Origin: Porodaedalea pini
Taxonomy: Eukaryota; Basidiomycota; Agaricomycetes; Hymenochaetales; Hymenochaetaceae
Assembly: GCA_002794775.1 (NCBI GenBank)
Contig: NBAY01000091.1
Span: 78,539-142,538, forward strand
Direction: 5' to 3'
DNA length: 64,000 nt
Shown here: positions 1 to 12,561 of the stretch, one piece after another
Layout: each line of letters opens with the position of its first letter
How positions within the stretch are numbered: position 1 is the first letter of the stretch
Translations under genes and position numbers: made by a program
Notes under the pieces: generated by a model
What the model was told of the DNA's origin: nothing
Databases searched by the model: none
Seen by the model: the letters and a program-made list of their open reading frames with translations, nothing else

Positions 1-1135
1 TCCAAATGCCCAATTAACTATAAAGTTTGTCGGAGAGGTAGCGCTTGAAGATGCAAGCCGGATGAAGCCCTTCACTCTCCAGATACTTTCCTTGGGCAGC
101 GTAGCTAATGCAGAAGCAAGTACACCTTCATTCAAAACAGGTTCATCTGTTCGCGCCTGTTCGTCCAAGTGAGAATGCACATGGAGATCTTCACAAGTGC
201 ACGATTGCAAATGGAGCGGGGATACGCCTCGCCATACCGTCAACGTCTGGACCTCGTCGTGGTGCGTGCCATCCTGTACATGTAACGATGGGTCGGAGAA
301 GAGTTTCGTGTCTAAACCGAAGATTAGACCAGGATCTACGCCGTTTCGCCCATTACACTTGATCTTCGGTGTAAGGTCGTTTAAGTTATGCAGATGATCC
401 AGGACAACATCAAGTTGACGCTCCGAAACGTGCTCCCATTTATTCTGAGTATATTGGTCAGCCGGGCGAACTATTTTTCCTGCATACGTGAAACCATACG
501 ATTAAAATGATGTCGGTATAGCTTGCCTGCATTCTGGCTGTCGGGCTCGTATCTTCGTAGCCAGTAAAATTTTCCGCATCGATGACCGTAGCGATAGCAT
601 CAAGCTTCAGGGCCCCATCTGTCTCTCGTTCGAGCTCTCGAATCTGGAATGCAAGCGTAGCGGGGAAGGCCGAGCCTCTATATAGCGGCGTCGATGATGC
701 GTCCCAGGGCTTCGTAGAATGCAACTCACGATGTCTCTATAAATATTCGATCTGGACTGTACTTGTCTGGTTACATCAGTTGGCAGTTGGAAGTCGACCC
801 CGCCCGAACTAAGTAAGATGACAGTAGCTTACCTTTTATTTCGAGAAGGGCAGTCTTCATTTGACCGATAAGGATGCAACACCTAAAGTCGTGCGCAGTG
901 AGGTCGAGAGCGCCGTCGATGAAGTAAGGAAAACGAACAGGCATCCGTTGAGGATTTCGCTAACAGCAGTTAGATTAGACTGCTTGGCGAGCTGACTGTC
1001 AACTCGAACATCTCCGAATTCGTTCTTGAGCAGGCATGCCTTGTAGCCCTTGGGCAAAGATGCAAGCAAACCTAAAATCGTCGTCGTCTTTCCAGCACCA
1101 ACAAAGCCTGTGAAGACAGTGATTGGAATGGACAT
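1..1135 (-). CDS. COG0523/CobW-family metallochaperone GTPase (3' end cut by window edge)
   Basis: P-loop GTPase of the COG0523 family, thought to deliver metals (zinc, cobalt) to client proteins; cytosolic. Model: exons 1135-939, 882-833, 766-730, 677-500 and 444 to beyond base 1, all GT-AG with phases that close. The start is the ATG at 1135 because the P-loop GFVGAGKTT follows directly; an in-frame upstream ATG at 1207 would add 24 residues of non-family sequence. Joining exons 1 and 2 creates the family metal site GCLCC, and exon 3 to 4 restores ETSGSAFPATLA. After the G-domain comes a His-rich stretch (DLHVHSHLDEQ), typical of the family. At least 302 residues are present. It is transcribed divergently from the Zn2Cys6 gene across 203 bp. 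The family call is firm; the metal is unknown. Confidence 0.9.
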
Positions 1136-1338
1136 TAAGGTTGACTTTGAGCACAGACACTGTATCCGAGTTACATTAGAAAGTGTATCGAACTCGAAGG
1201 AGTACAAAACTCTGTTGCATTTGGAAACGTCTCAAACAGAAGTAAACACTAAAGACTAGCCCCTCTTCTCGACGCTGTCGCCCCCCGCCCACGCTTCTGC
1301 TCGTCGTTGGCGCTCGGTTCTGTCGTAGCAGTCCAGTC

Positions 1339-4300
1339 ATGTCTCACCAAGATCGTCCTGACTTGAATATCACACCGACCATATCGTCCGCGCTCGCCAT
1401 GGAGCAACAGCAACAGCAACAGCAGTCTCCACTCACACCACACCACGATGGCCAGCAGCCTCCCAGCGCAGGAGGAGGTAACCGCAAGCGCAAGAAAGTG
1501 GCCACCGATGGCGACGAGGGAGCGGCAATGAGCGAGCCACGGCGGCTGCGCCGTTCGCATGAAGCTTGTGCGCGGTGCAGGAGCAAGAAAATCAAGGCAA
1601 GTGCCGTTCGGTTCAGACCGACATCCAACCGGCAAACTCCCTAACTCCTCTCGACAGTGCGACTCGAAACACCCGCGCTGTACAGCGTGCGCGACGGCGG
1701 GCGTGCAGTGCAATCAGGAGGACAGACACAGAAAGACACTCACGCCCCGGGGTCATGTTGAGAAAATCGAGCGGCAGCTTCTTCAGTGCCAGGCCCTTCT
1801 TCGCAGACACATACCTGGCTTTTCTCTTGAGGATCTTGACAACATTCTCGTCCATGAGGGCATTGAAATTGAGCCTTCGAACGAAGATATCGCCGACGCT
1901 TTTCAGCTCCAAGCCGCCAATGGCGCTAGACCGTATCATGAAGGACCACCCCCGCCTATGTCGTCGAAGGGTTACCCATACCCTCCGCCTCATATAATGC
2001 ACCCTGGCTATCCGCCTATGGGCTTGGCTCCGCCTGGCTATCCCCCACCTGGGCCTTACCCTCCTATGGGAATGGCGCCAGGTGCAATGTACGACCCCCG
2101 CATCCACCCCGCTTTTCAACATCCTCATGTGCCGCCGCCGCCGCCGACGCCTGCTGCCTCTCAAGCTCGTGCGGACATCGACATCAAGGGACAGGATCCC
2201 CAGGCGAATGATATGTCTAATGATCAGGTACGCTCATTTTTGTCATCATTTTTTTTGTTTGTTTAAAACATTCGAGTATCAGGCACTTGCCAAGAACTTT
2301 GGTGTCTCTCCGCAAATCGTTACAGAGGCTAAGCTAGGCATCGCACCTGTTGTCGCAGAAATGGAAGATTTGGCAGTAGGCTCTGGTGGTCTCTCGTCCG
2401 GTCGTGATCGCGACCTAACGGAAACTCAACCTCCCCGAGAAACAAAGAACTGGACCTGCGCGAAAATGCAGCACTTCAGCGCCGCTCATCCCCGCAGTCA
2501 TGCTCGCGATGTCCTTGTCTGGCTTCCGAAAGATCGCCAAAGGACCATGCACATCGTACAGGTCTACTTCAGCTATCTCAACTTTCATCGGCCGGTGTTG
2601 CAGAGAGGCAGGTTTCAGAAGCAACTGGACACCCTTTATGAAGGGGGCCCTCAGACATACGATCCTGGCTATGTCTGCTGCTTGTATCTCGTATTGGCTC
2701 TCGGTACTATGAGCGAACTCAACAAGGCTGCAGGAAATGCGCTAGATGACTCTATGGATATGAGTTTGAAGAAAATCCTAGCGCCGGGTTGGCCGGAGCA
2801 CGAAGAGTTCTTTGAACGTGCTTTGGCGGTGAAACCAGATCTCAGAATGACGATCACGAGTCTGCAAGCGTTAATTCTTCTACATTGGTACCTATATACA
2901 GAGGTGTGCTTCCAACACTACTAAAGTGTCTTTCTCCGCGACTGACTCATTGACCCTATCAGCGTCAGCAGCGATCGCTTTGGCGTTTGGTAGGAAGCCT
3001 AGTCCGAGTAGCTGTTGAGCTTGGTCTGCATCATAATCCTGTGCAACAAGGACAAACCTTCACAGATGACGAGTCGCAGTTGCGCATTCGCCTATGGTCT
3101 ATTGTTATGATCCACGACCGTGGGACATCTATTCTTCTTGGTCGCCCGCTGGCCATCTCGCCAGCCGATACAAGCACGCCGCATCCGTCGCGCGGCAAGC
3201 TTGTTGAGTTCTCCGAGCATTTCTTTCTCTCTGCACCTGTTGCCGAAATTCAAGCGGATATCGTGAATGCCCTTTACTCACCCACTCGCCACACTGAAGA
3301 AGCGATCATGAGAAATGCTACGCGAATCATCAAAGGCATGGTCGAATTTCGCAAGCAACTTCCAGAAAGTTACACGCACTTTTTCGGGGGAACAGAGACA
3401 TGGACAATAGAGGAGAAGAGGAAGCTCGTCGAAGAAATAACAGAAGATCAAGGCTTGACGTTGTTGAAGGTCGGCATCGCTCGAATTTTGCTTTTGAGAG
3501 CGCTATTCAGCTCTCACGAGCTTCCTTACCCTCAGCGGCGCAAAGCGCTGACAGATGGTGAGTCACTTGATCAGCACTCCTCGATCGCTTCCTGATTTGT
3601 CCGTCTTGCAGCAATTGTCGCATCACACAACATCATTGTTGTACATTATACTCTTATCAAGTTTGCAGACATTGCTTTCTTCGTTTCGCCTATCCCTCTG
3701 CATATCGCGGCCATGGTGATTCTGTACGGGCAGATGTCCCAGTGCGATCGCCTTCCACGCGAGGTTGCTGTCGAGGACATATGGTACGCACTCGACATGC
3801 TGCCACGTTTCCGCTGGCGCTGGGAGCGGAAGGACATGAATGGCGGTCACCCGCTCATTGAAAAGCTTGCGGAGAAGGTATTGGGTCTAAGCCTTGGTGA
3901 CATGAAGCGGTCGGGGACACCGGTGCTGATTTCTGAAGATGACTGGGAAGCGAGCAGCCCGACGGGTGCCGGGTCGATGTCGCCGACAGTGGGTCCTTTG
4001 TCGTCGCCGAAGCACTCACGTGCACCATTTTCCGGATCGTATATGGGTTCGAGCTCTTCAGGTGATATGGATGGCAGAACTCTCGCCGCATTGCCCGCTG
4101 GTTGGTTCTGGCCGATGGACCCAGAGAACCCTGTCGAGCTCCCGACGGACCAAGCACAGATAGCTGTCCAGCAGCAAATGTCTCCTCAGCCCTACCAGCC
4201 TATCGGTACGATTGGTTGTCAGCCGTCCCAAGAAGCCTACATACTGGAAGAGAAGGATCCAGCTGTGACGAAGTCCCTCATGCAGAACTACATGAATCGA

Positions 4301-4407
4301 GTAGGTCCTTTCATTTTCTGAGAATATTATTGTACTGTGCAATTACTAAGTTAGCTCTGCAGATGGATTGGGCTCACGGACATCCTGTAGTGCCTGGTTC
4401 GTCGTAA
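1339..4407 (+). CDS. Zn2Cys6 fungal-specific transcription factor
   Basis: Nuclear binuclear-zinc-cluster regulator, 925 residues. Exons 1339-1596, 1658-2227, 2283-2903, 2963-3557, 3612-4300, 4363-4407. A polyglutamine run sits near residues 23-29. The zinc cluster (residues 77-104) follows C-X2-C-X6-C-X6-C-X2-C-X6-C and is assembled only when intron 1 is removed; that intron has a GC donor (AAG|GCAAGT). A Pro/Gly/Tyr-rich linker (about residues 190-270) precedes a fungal_trans-type domain with FSYLNFHRPVL (~370) and VAVELGLHHNP (~500). The C-terminal part is Ser/Pro rich. Target genes cannot be read from the sequence, and I do not assign an orthologue such as XlnR because the cluster differs. 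Confidence 0.9.
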
Positions 4408-4963
4408 GGTTGGATCGCGTTCGGCCAATTTTGATTTTTTCTGTAGTCTGAGTCATATGACACATGCTTCGCATTCGATTTACTTGTTTTATATTAGCTT
4501 CGTTCTTTCTGTTCGCTTTACTTTTCCCCTTGTACTTTCCAAGTACGATTTTCTGTGTAAAGTATGTCTTCTGAAAGTTTTACTCCGTCATTATTATTCG
4601 GTTGTGCTTGTGATGGTAATGGATTATTTTCTGACATTATTCATGTCTTCATGTGGGATGCAGACTCTTCGACAAAGATATTCGTTCTACAACTGGTCAA
4701 TTAGGACATCAAATACCGACGAGACACAACACGAACAAACTTAAGAATATGTAACGTAAATATGGACTTTACTAATTTATACAAGAATGAAGGCGTAGAT
4801 TATAGAGGATCATCCAGCCCGTGTCCATCATTGTTTACCAGGAGTATTATGTAGTAATCGTCCCGAACTCCAACACCAATATTGCTCGACCTATCACCGG
4901 TTAAACGCTCCGGAAAGTCATTGTCAACCAGAGGAGATACCCTTCGATCTCGCTTTTTCAACT
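4408..4963. other. Convergent intergenic region
   Basis: 3' flanks of the Zn2Cys6 gene and of the WC-2-like gene, which point at each other. T-rich, with no convincing reading frame or repeat seen. Confidence 0.6.
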
Positions 4964-7380
4964 TCAACTAAAGTACGGCATCTGTATGCTAGGCGTCGTT
5001 TCCACAAAGCCAAAAGTTGACGAAACAGGACCAGCACTTAAGTTCGCACCAGGGTGGCCGAGCGCCCGAGTAGACGAGAACCCATTTGATCGCGAATGTT
5101 CCTCGCCCGAATTAATGACAGGCGTTTGCGCAGGCCACGGTTGTGTGCTTTCCCTATGGTCTGCCGCTTTGTGTGCCTCATAAACAGTCGTCGTAACGGC
5201 AAAATCAGGCTGCACGCGAGAATGCTTGTTCGATGATGCCTCCTTCTCCTTGTCCCTCCTCTTTCGGGAAACGATACCATCTTTCTTGGCTCGAGAACGA
5301 GAGAATCGAAGGCCACATCTAACGTATGAAGGAACACGTCAGCCGGTATGAAAATTTTGACAGGAATTTTTGAAACCGTACGCATTACACAAATCCTTCT
5401 TTCCGCTGGGCCCCTTTCTCCACTCGGGGCTGTGAGTGGTTTGGCAGTGAGCGCACTGTGCCACGCCCGCAGGCGGGCTTCCTTGGCCTCTTCCGCAACC
5501 ATTATACCGTTCCTTTGTTGGACGGTCTTTGCCCACGCTAGCAAGTTTCTCAGCATCATGTGAGGAACTACGAGACCCCTCATCGCTGACACGGGCCGCA
5601 TGACTTGTAGAAGGCGTAGCCGATAAGGCCATCGGTCCTGCACCGTCAGATATCGGATTCGTTCCCGCCGCATGCGACGTCTGGGCACGCATGTCACTCG
5701 TCCGGGCAGTGATGGGAAGAGATTTTTCTACGAATTGCAGCTCGCTGTGCCATTGACCCTGAAGAAGGACATTGCCTGCGCGTGCGAGATCGCACTCAAG
5801 TTGAGTATGAATCGCCGAAGAAGAGTTAGACGGTCGTGTACCTCTATGGTCGCTCCACGTATAATGATCCTGCTGCTGCTGTGATTGCGACTGACCATCG
5901 ACCCATTGCTGTACGTAAGTCTGTGAAACCAAGTCTTGCTGCGACTCAGCAATCATTGAGCCGTCATATACTTGGTTGCCAGCATCCCCCATCTCGCCGA
6001 GCTCCGTGCCAGAGACTTGCGACAATTGCTGATTTCTCTGGTTTTGCAGCGAGGAATAAGCGTGTATCGTGTCCAGATACGCGCCATTGACCTTGTGACA
6101 GGCAAAAATAATAGTACCTATATTATCTCGTAAATCAACAGCAAACTAAACGCATGGAGGAAGTTGCTAACCATGTGGGATGAATATGCTTTCCACTTGA
6201 ACGGTTTTAGAGCCCTCAGTCGTTTGCAGTCTGACAGTCTGTATACTTTTATACCGTCTTGTGCAACTCGTTCTTGCATCGTCGCCGCCTCCGTTTCCCA
6301 TTGAATACCCTATCTGGACGTCCTGAGCGAGTTGCGCCAGATCATCCGCAGTTGGTAAGATATAGCCTGTCTGGAACAATGCCGAATCAGGAGGCCACGA
6401 GAGAACAAGGGGTCGATCTGGCTGGTTTCTGAAGATTTGAAGGACACGTAAAGAGGGGTCGCAACTGATTTCAAAGCTTTTTGGAACTGGCATTGTAGTC
6501 TCGCAGAGACGTTGGTACAGTGCACATACTTGCTGTTTATCATCTCCCGAGTAAGCGGGATGGTCAAATTATTACGAGGGCAGACCCACCTCTTCTTCAA
6601 ATCCATAAGTGCTGCACCAGTTAGACCATCCTGTCTTGTGAAACTCGTCATTGTCAGCCCGGGGAGCGATGTCTACGGCGGCATGAATAAAGCAAAGAAC
6701 GAGGCCATTCGCGACGCAGTTAACCACGAGATAGACGGCCATGTAGTCCGTATCGATAGCTATGCGTTCGGCAGGGAAAGTGGGTGGATACGGTAGAGAG
6801 CTATCTGACCAACCGAGTAGACGACGGACACGACTAAGGCGGCAGTATCGGACGCTGTGGTTTGAGATAAGACACGTATCCGTCTACGACACACATGTCC
6901 AATTCGATTGAGAATAGTCACTAACCGAGTTACACTGCCATGCAAGGTTCGCTCCTCCAGAACATTGCCCAAGTCTCGCTGGGCGGATTCCTTTTCATCT
7001 GGATGAACGAAATCTAATAACGCGCAGTCAAGGATTCGTGGTGCCTGATCTTGCAAATGATGTCTGAGGACGGGGTCCAGGACGAGGAACTGCAGCGAAG
7101 TCGTAAGGAGGGCCCAGTCTATTGCTCTGAGTCAGTTCTTCATTATATCATAATCAACGTTGGGAGGGGATGACCCACAGCACCGTGTTTGACCGACTTT
7201 AGGCAACGCAGTTCGTTCCGGAGGAGGGGGAGCAGTTAGAATCCCACTGGCCGTCGGAGATTGGCAGCGCCCGGGAGGGGCGGCCGAACGAACGTGGTTG
7301 GCTTCGAGATGCAAATGATGCTGCGAGTTGTTGTGATAGACCGAGACAGGGCTCTGAGGAGATCTCGAGGTAAGGTCCAT
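4964..7380 (-). CDS. White-collar-2-like PAS / GATA zinc-finger regulator
   Basis: Predicted nuclear transcription factor of the WC-2 class, the partner of blue-light receptor WC-1 in fungi; 703 residues. Exons 7380-7179, 7118-6926, 6854-6590, 6532-6172, 6117-5382, 5318-4964. An N-terminal PAS-like region spans about residues 65-210 (YWALLTTSLQFLVLDP, then FVHPDEKESAQ and RLSRVRR). A second region runs through PHGTIIFACHKVNGAYL (about 335-355). The GATA finger near residue 562 is C-X2-C-X18-C-X2-C, the WC-2 spacing; its last cysteine is created by the final splice (CNA|CGLRF). A basic segment follows and the protein ends MPYFS. I start at ATG 7380; an in-frame ATG at 7458 would add a pyrimidine-track-encoded leader that looks like 5' UTR. 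Other PAS-GATA proteins exist, so the light role is inferred. Confidence 0.85.
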
Positions 7381-7935
7381 CGAGGACAAAAATGATAATA
7401 AGGGTAGAGTAAAGCTAGAGAAGAGAGAATGACATAGAGGAGGTGAAAGGAGCGGCAATGTGTGAGCGGTGTCGGCGACACTGGACAGCGAGCGATGTTT
7501 CGGAAACCCGCCGTGTCAACCTCTGGCGTTACGTAGTTCCGGAGCGCTCCTACTCGAAAAAAAAGTATACCAGTCGGACGCACCGCCACGCCACCGCCGC
7601 CGCCGTATGCGTTTGAGTTGACGTGTCGACGACGAGGAGAGGCTGCTAGTCACTATGTACGAATATGGCAGGAGGCATGAGCGGAGAGTGATCGAAACAA
7701 ATAAGTTTAGACGAGATCTACGCGAAAGGCTGTGCTCTTCCTCCGATCTACTTCTTCCGTAGGCCTCAGACTGAGTGCAGTACAAAATCCAAAGCTTTAC
7801 TTAAGTTAGCCGACGACACACAACATATAGTGCCCAATGGCCATGCGTTTTACTAATGCATAATAATCATTATTGCATGCTATGAAGACGCCATGTGTAC
7901 TCTAAAGCTCAACCCAACCACACAATGTTCTCGTA
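7381..7935. other. Intergenic: WC-2-like 5' region and citrate synthase 3' flank
   Basis: Both neighbours are on the minus strand. The part next to 7380 is pyrimidine-rich on the coding strand, as expected of a fungal 5' UTR. No gene or repeat seen. Confidence 0.5.
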
Positions 7936-9914
7936 TTATTTCGAAGCAAACATCTTCTTGATAGCTTCGCTTGAGAAACTCTTCGGCCTCTCCAAAGCTG
8001 TATCAAGAAAAAAGTCAGAGGGCTAACCAAGGAAAGTGTCCAAACCACTTACGAGCGCCCAATGCACGATCCCAGATCAATTGTGCAGCGACACCAAAGG
8101 CCCGCGAGACGCCAAAGAGTACAGTGTAATACTGCATCTGGTCAAGGCCATAGTATGCCAGCAGTACCCCAGAGTGAGCATCCACGTTCGGCCAAGGGTT
8201 CTTCGCCTTGCCGGCCTCAAGGAGAATGCCTGGTACAATGTTGTAAACCTGGCCGACCAACTTGAAGAGCGGGTCTTCGGGAAGATGTTTGAGAGCGAAT
8301 TCACGCTGCGCAACGTAGCGAGGATCGGTCTTGCGCAAGACGGCATGTCCATACCCGGGGACGACCTGGCCACCTTTGAGAGTCGACCAGACATATTCTT
8401 TCACGGCCTCATCCGAAGCATTTTCGCCAATTTTCGACTGCATCTTCCTCAACCAGATAAGCACCTCTTGGTTAGCGAGGCTGAAATTCAAATCAGCTCT
8501 TAGCCGTGCATTGAAATTAATAAATATATATTTACCCGTGAAGGGGACCGGCAAGACCATTGAGAGCCGCACCGTAAGCCAGGAAAGGATCAGAGAGCGC
8601 TGATCCCACAAGCTTGCCGGTGTGAGCAGAAACGTTACCACCCTCATGATCACTTTCATTTGTAGTCAGATAAGTCGAACTGGGGAAGTATGTACAAGAA
8701 GATATACCTGTGGATAGTGATGTATAAGCGAAGCAGATCAACGAAGGCCTCGTTTTCGCTGAAGCCAAGCAAGTGCGCAAGATTCCAAGAGTAGTCCTTC
8801 GTCGCGTCGATTGACGGGACTTTCCCCTTCCCATAAACATTACGGAAGATGCGACCGGCAATATTTGGTAGCTTTGCAATACTGCATATATGTTAGATTT
8901 ATTTAAATGAAATGAAAAATATTTTTTCAAAGACGCACAGGTCCATAGAGTCCTCGAAAGTGTGGCCCCAGTATTCCTTCTTCGAGATGCCCTCTGAGTA
9001 TGCTTTCGCAAACGAAGAATCGTGGTTGAGCTTGGAGGGGTTTATGATTTAGTGAAAAATCGGTCGTGCAAAAGATCCATACACTCACTGCTGTTACTGC
9101 CAGAGAGAACTGGCTCATCGGATGAAGAGTCGTTGGGCATCTGTCAAGGAGCTCCTCAACGAACTCTGGGATAGCGGCGCGTGCGGCCCAGTCCTTGGAA
9201 AGTTCTTTGACCTGTTCCGCAGTCGGCACTTCCCCGGTCAATAAAAGCCAGAAAAGCCCTTCGGGAAGTGGTTCTGAACCACCCGGTGCCCTTGGAAGCA
9301 GTTCCTGGCATTCATGTATAGTTTTCCCACGGAAGCGAATTCCTTCGTCTGTAAAAATTTCGTGTAAGGAAAGTCAGAACAGAAAATCGAAGTGTGCATG
9401 AAGAAGATTGCAAGGAGAAGTAACGCAGGGGCGAGCCAACGTAAGAAGGGATTGAATTAAATGATACTGACCAGCATCCAAAACCGACCCATCCCACACC
9501 AGAGCAGGAAGACCACGCATTCCACTGCACAGGAAGACGGAAAGAAATGTTAGATCGAGTTGGGCGAAGGAAAAAAAATCGTATAATGACACATACCCGT
9601 AGACCTGATCAACGAGAACGGGACCAAATGATTTCTTGCCATGCTCAGCACGGATTGCCTTCACCTGCACGCACGAGAGGAGTAAGGACAGATAAGAATG
9701 ACACAAACGCATGCACAGACATTTTCGATCTCGGCGGGAATGAGCTCAGTGAGACGTTCTTTCAGAGTCTGCTGCTTCGCCGCGGTCGACGCAAAACGAG
9801 CTGTCGCAAAACCAGCTCGCGGGGAGACCTGGGTAGAGGAATTGAGTGCACAAACGGACGGATGAAAGACACGGTAGGTACCCTTTTGAGAGCAAGGCGG
9901 ATAGGGAGGACCAT
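7936..9914 (-). CDS. cit1: Citrate synthase, mitochondrial
   Basis: Condenses acetyl-CoA and oxaloacetate to citrate in the TCA cycle. 464 residues from ten exons: 9914-9882, 9828-9721, 9664-9597, 9524-9472, 9348-9089, 9030-8939, 8881-8708, 8652-8536, 8480-8053, 7997-7936. Phases close through all nine introns. The Arg/Ala-rich N-terminus ([11 protein letters not shown], then ATARFAST) is a mitochondrial targeting peptide, so this is the organellar form. All three catalytic residues are visible: His in NVSAHTG, His in GPLHGLANQE and Asp in RKTDPRY. Length matches the family. The start is set by the targeting peptide and a short first coding exon of 11 codons. It is divergent from the PITH gene across 235 bp. 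Confidence 0.96.
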
Positions 9915-10149
9915 AGCGTCGAGGAGATGGTGGTGGAAGAAGGAAGAGAAGAGACGAAACGCAAAAATGAGAAGTTTACGCGCTGTTCTTGTATGTCATC
10001 ATGCTTGACGTCCGTGTTGGGGAACCACGTCGCTGGACCAATGGACGTCGGCTTCCTCCTGCCCGATCCGACTGCACCGACGCCGACCGCCGTCCAATCG
10101 GCAGCTACTTTCGACCTCAGCCACTTGCAACAATCCAAATATTCCGTCA
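9915..10149. promoter_or_regulatory. Divergent promoter of citrate synthase and PITH gene
   Basis: The 235 bp between two divergent start codons must hold both promoters. No clear TATA box or operator was identified. Confidence 0.5.
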
Positions 10150-11091
10150 ATGCCGCACGACCATTCCGACCACGGCCATTGTCACGACGAATCTCACGAA
10201 CACGAGCATTCCTCGGAGACAGGCATCGCGGACAACTTGTATCCCTATATTGATCTTCTCAATGTCGCCGCGCTCAACCTTACGGACGAGACACCCGGCA
10301 AGGCCATAATCAAGCCTTGGGACGAGAGGCTGGACGAGACGATGGTAAGCAGCTCCTAGATGCTTCAGCTGCCATACTCATGTTCCATCGAGCAGTGGGT
10401 CGAGAGCGACGCGGATGACCAAATGTCCGTATGTCTACCCTTCCCTTACGAAATCAACGCTGCATCTATGCCGTAGAATATTGCGCATCCCTTTCACCGG
10501 ATCGGTCAAGCTCCGCTCCGTTCTGCTCAAATGCGGTCCCGGGGAGCAAACGCCGTCCAGACTTTGTCTTGTGTGTACACCTTCTCGTCGCCATCCGTAG
10601 CGACTGCCATACTGATCGACGACACAAGTTTGCAAATGAGGACAATGCAGATTTTTCTGACATTGCAGAGAAAGATCCCGACCAGGAGTTTTCTGTGCCC
10701 CAATCCAGAGACATTGGGGAGTATGCCGTAAAGTGCGTATCAACCGTCCCATGAATATTTTATCTTGTTTTATACCGACATGCGACAGGGCCTCAAAGTT
10801 CTCAAACCTTTCCTCTTTGACTGTGTTCTTTCCTGGAGCTCAAGGGGCGGATACCACGAAATTGTATTTCATTGGGCTACGAGGGTCGTGGTCCGAGGTA
10901 CGTTTACATATCTTAATTCACTCCGTAACAGACACAACTGTCTCACTCAAACCTCCACGATCGTATTAAATGGATCTTAGAGAAAACGAGACCCGGTAAT
11001 TACAGTTTATGAATCGCAGGCAAATCTTGCCGACCACGAAAAAATCCAAGGTACCGATGGGGGCGTCAGTGCGTCACGCCTTGGCAGTTAA
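10150..11091 (+). CDS. PITH-domain (TXNL1 C-terminal-like) protein
   Basis: 200 residues; exons 10150-10344, 10396-10424, 10477-10570, 10629-10732, 10789-10897, 11020-11091. The PITH fold is the proteasome-interacting domain first seen at the C-terminus of thioredoxin-like protein 1; stand-alone fungal forms are common. The N-terminus is extremely His-rich (HDHSDHGHCHDESHEHEH), which could bind metal. The domain runs from LYPYIDLLNV to the end and includes IPFTGSVKLRSVLLK, LFANEDNADFSD and KLYFIGLRGSWSE. No thioredoxin domain is present. The start is the first ATG and directly precedes the His-rich tract found in homologues. Function beyond proteasome association is unknown. Confidence 0.9.
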
Positions 11092-11340
11092 TATTTCGAT
11101 GAGGAGGTTCTCAATTGTCGCCCAAGAGGCTATCCGGTGTGAATTGTATGTAAATTGTATTGAACTGGAATTGGAACTTGAATTCTCGAAATATATGCGC
11201 TCGGCTGCGCTGAGATAAGGCACGTGATGCATGCCATACGGATCCATATTATGCGTGCAATGAATCGGCACAGAGCTGGATCTGCTCATACTTAACTCTT
11301 TCATTACGGGATCTGTTCACCTGCATAACTCACTTCTAGG

Positions 11341-12561
11341 ATGGACCCCTCGTTGAAACGTACTGACGAGCCTATCGAAGCAAACCAAGACACACAAGGC
11401 AATGATGCGGCGGATCCGTTGGAGGAGCCTGTTAAACATGGACAGTCTAGTAGTCAGCTAGAACGATCCGAACATGTCGAGAAACAGGGACCCGAGGCAA
11501 CAAAAGGTGCTTTCATTGCAAGTCCCTTCATGGTGTTGCCTGTCTGAATACTTGTCGTAGTTGCGCCGTCGCCGTCCATGGACAATGATGATGTAATGCC
11601 GGTCGACCTGACACCTTTAGGCGACTTCAGTTTCTATAGACCATCTTTAAATCATGTGGCGAAGACAACACGAGGTGATAAGGAACCAAGTTATGTCGAT
11701 TGCTCATTGCTGAAACTCTTCCTTGATTTACACAGAAGACTTACCCTCCGATTTCCTCGAGCCAACAGCCGATGATCTGAAGGCGGCTCAAGCTTTATTG
11801 GTCTCTCGATCGAAAGCATATCAAGATGCTCCTCTGCTCACAGAGAATCTTCGGAACAAAAGGGACCAAGAGATTAGAAATAGGTGGCCTACGGTGCGTC
11901 TTACAGAAGGTCCTCGTTAAAAGGCCTCGCAATGAAGGGCTCACAAAATTCTGAATTCTGAATAGACAACTATCCGCATAAAATTCGCCGATAGATCAAT
12001 ACTTGAAAAAACCTTCCCGTCCACATACCCAATAAAGCCCGTCTATGCCTTCGTGAGGGCGTGCCTACGTGAAGACGCAATAGCCCATAAATTTGTGCTC
12101 TGTACGTCAGCTCATCCTCTCATTGTGTTCGCGTCATTGAGACCGCCGCCCGCATCAATTTACAGTTATGACGCCTCCTCGCAGAGATTTGAAGGTTTCT
12201 GATCCAGCTGTGAGAGAGAAGAGTCTGTTTGATCTGCATCTGGCACCGCGGAGTGTCCTACACTTCCGCTTTCTTGAAGACAATCTAACGCTGGATCGTG
12301 AGTTTCTCCATCGCGTGCATTCTTGTGGTAAACTTGCATCATTTATCGGTAAATATTGTTACAGCTCCCGCAGGGCCTCCGCCACTCCTTCCCGCGATAC
12401 TGTCCCGAGCCATCGACTTGCCTCTGCCTTCATCCCAAGATACGGAATCTTCGGCGGCTTCGCCTCCTACAGGACGTCCGACCTCAACAAGCACAAAGCC
12501 CCCTGATCAACCCGAAAAGGACAAGAAAATTGCTAGATTGCTGAAGCTCGCTAGTAAGTAA
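11341..12561 (+). CDS. UBX-domain protein, TUG/ASPSCR1 (Ubx4) type, lacking an N-terminal UBL
   Basis: Likely cofactor of the AAA ATPase Cdc48/p97. 300 residues; exons 11341-11506, 11561-11674, 11736-11893, 11966-12101, 12166-12297, 12365-12561. Recognised by the order of TUG C-terminal blocks: DLPSDFLEPTADDLKAAQ with a following charged helix (about 95-140), then a UBX fold with TTIRIKFADRSIL, PVYAFVRACL, FMTPPRRDL and VLHFRFLED (about 147-235). The tail is Pro/Ser rich and ends KIARLLKLASK. Animal and yeast relatives carry a ubiquitin-like domain at the N-terminus; here the 250 bp upstream to the PITH gene show no such coding, so it is either missing or lost. A GTAAGT overlaps the stop, but the next acceptor would leave an implausibly short intron. 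Confidence 0.8.

Noticed and set aside
1249..1713. Antisense open frame over the Zn2Cys6 first exon
   Set aside because: Shadow of the polyglutamine and basic codons of the real gene; no start context or homology.
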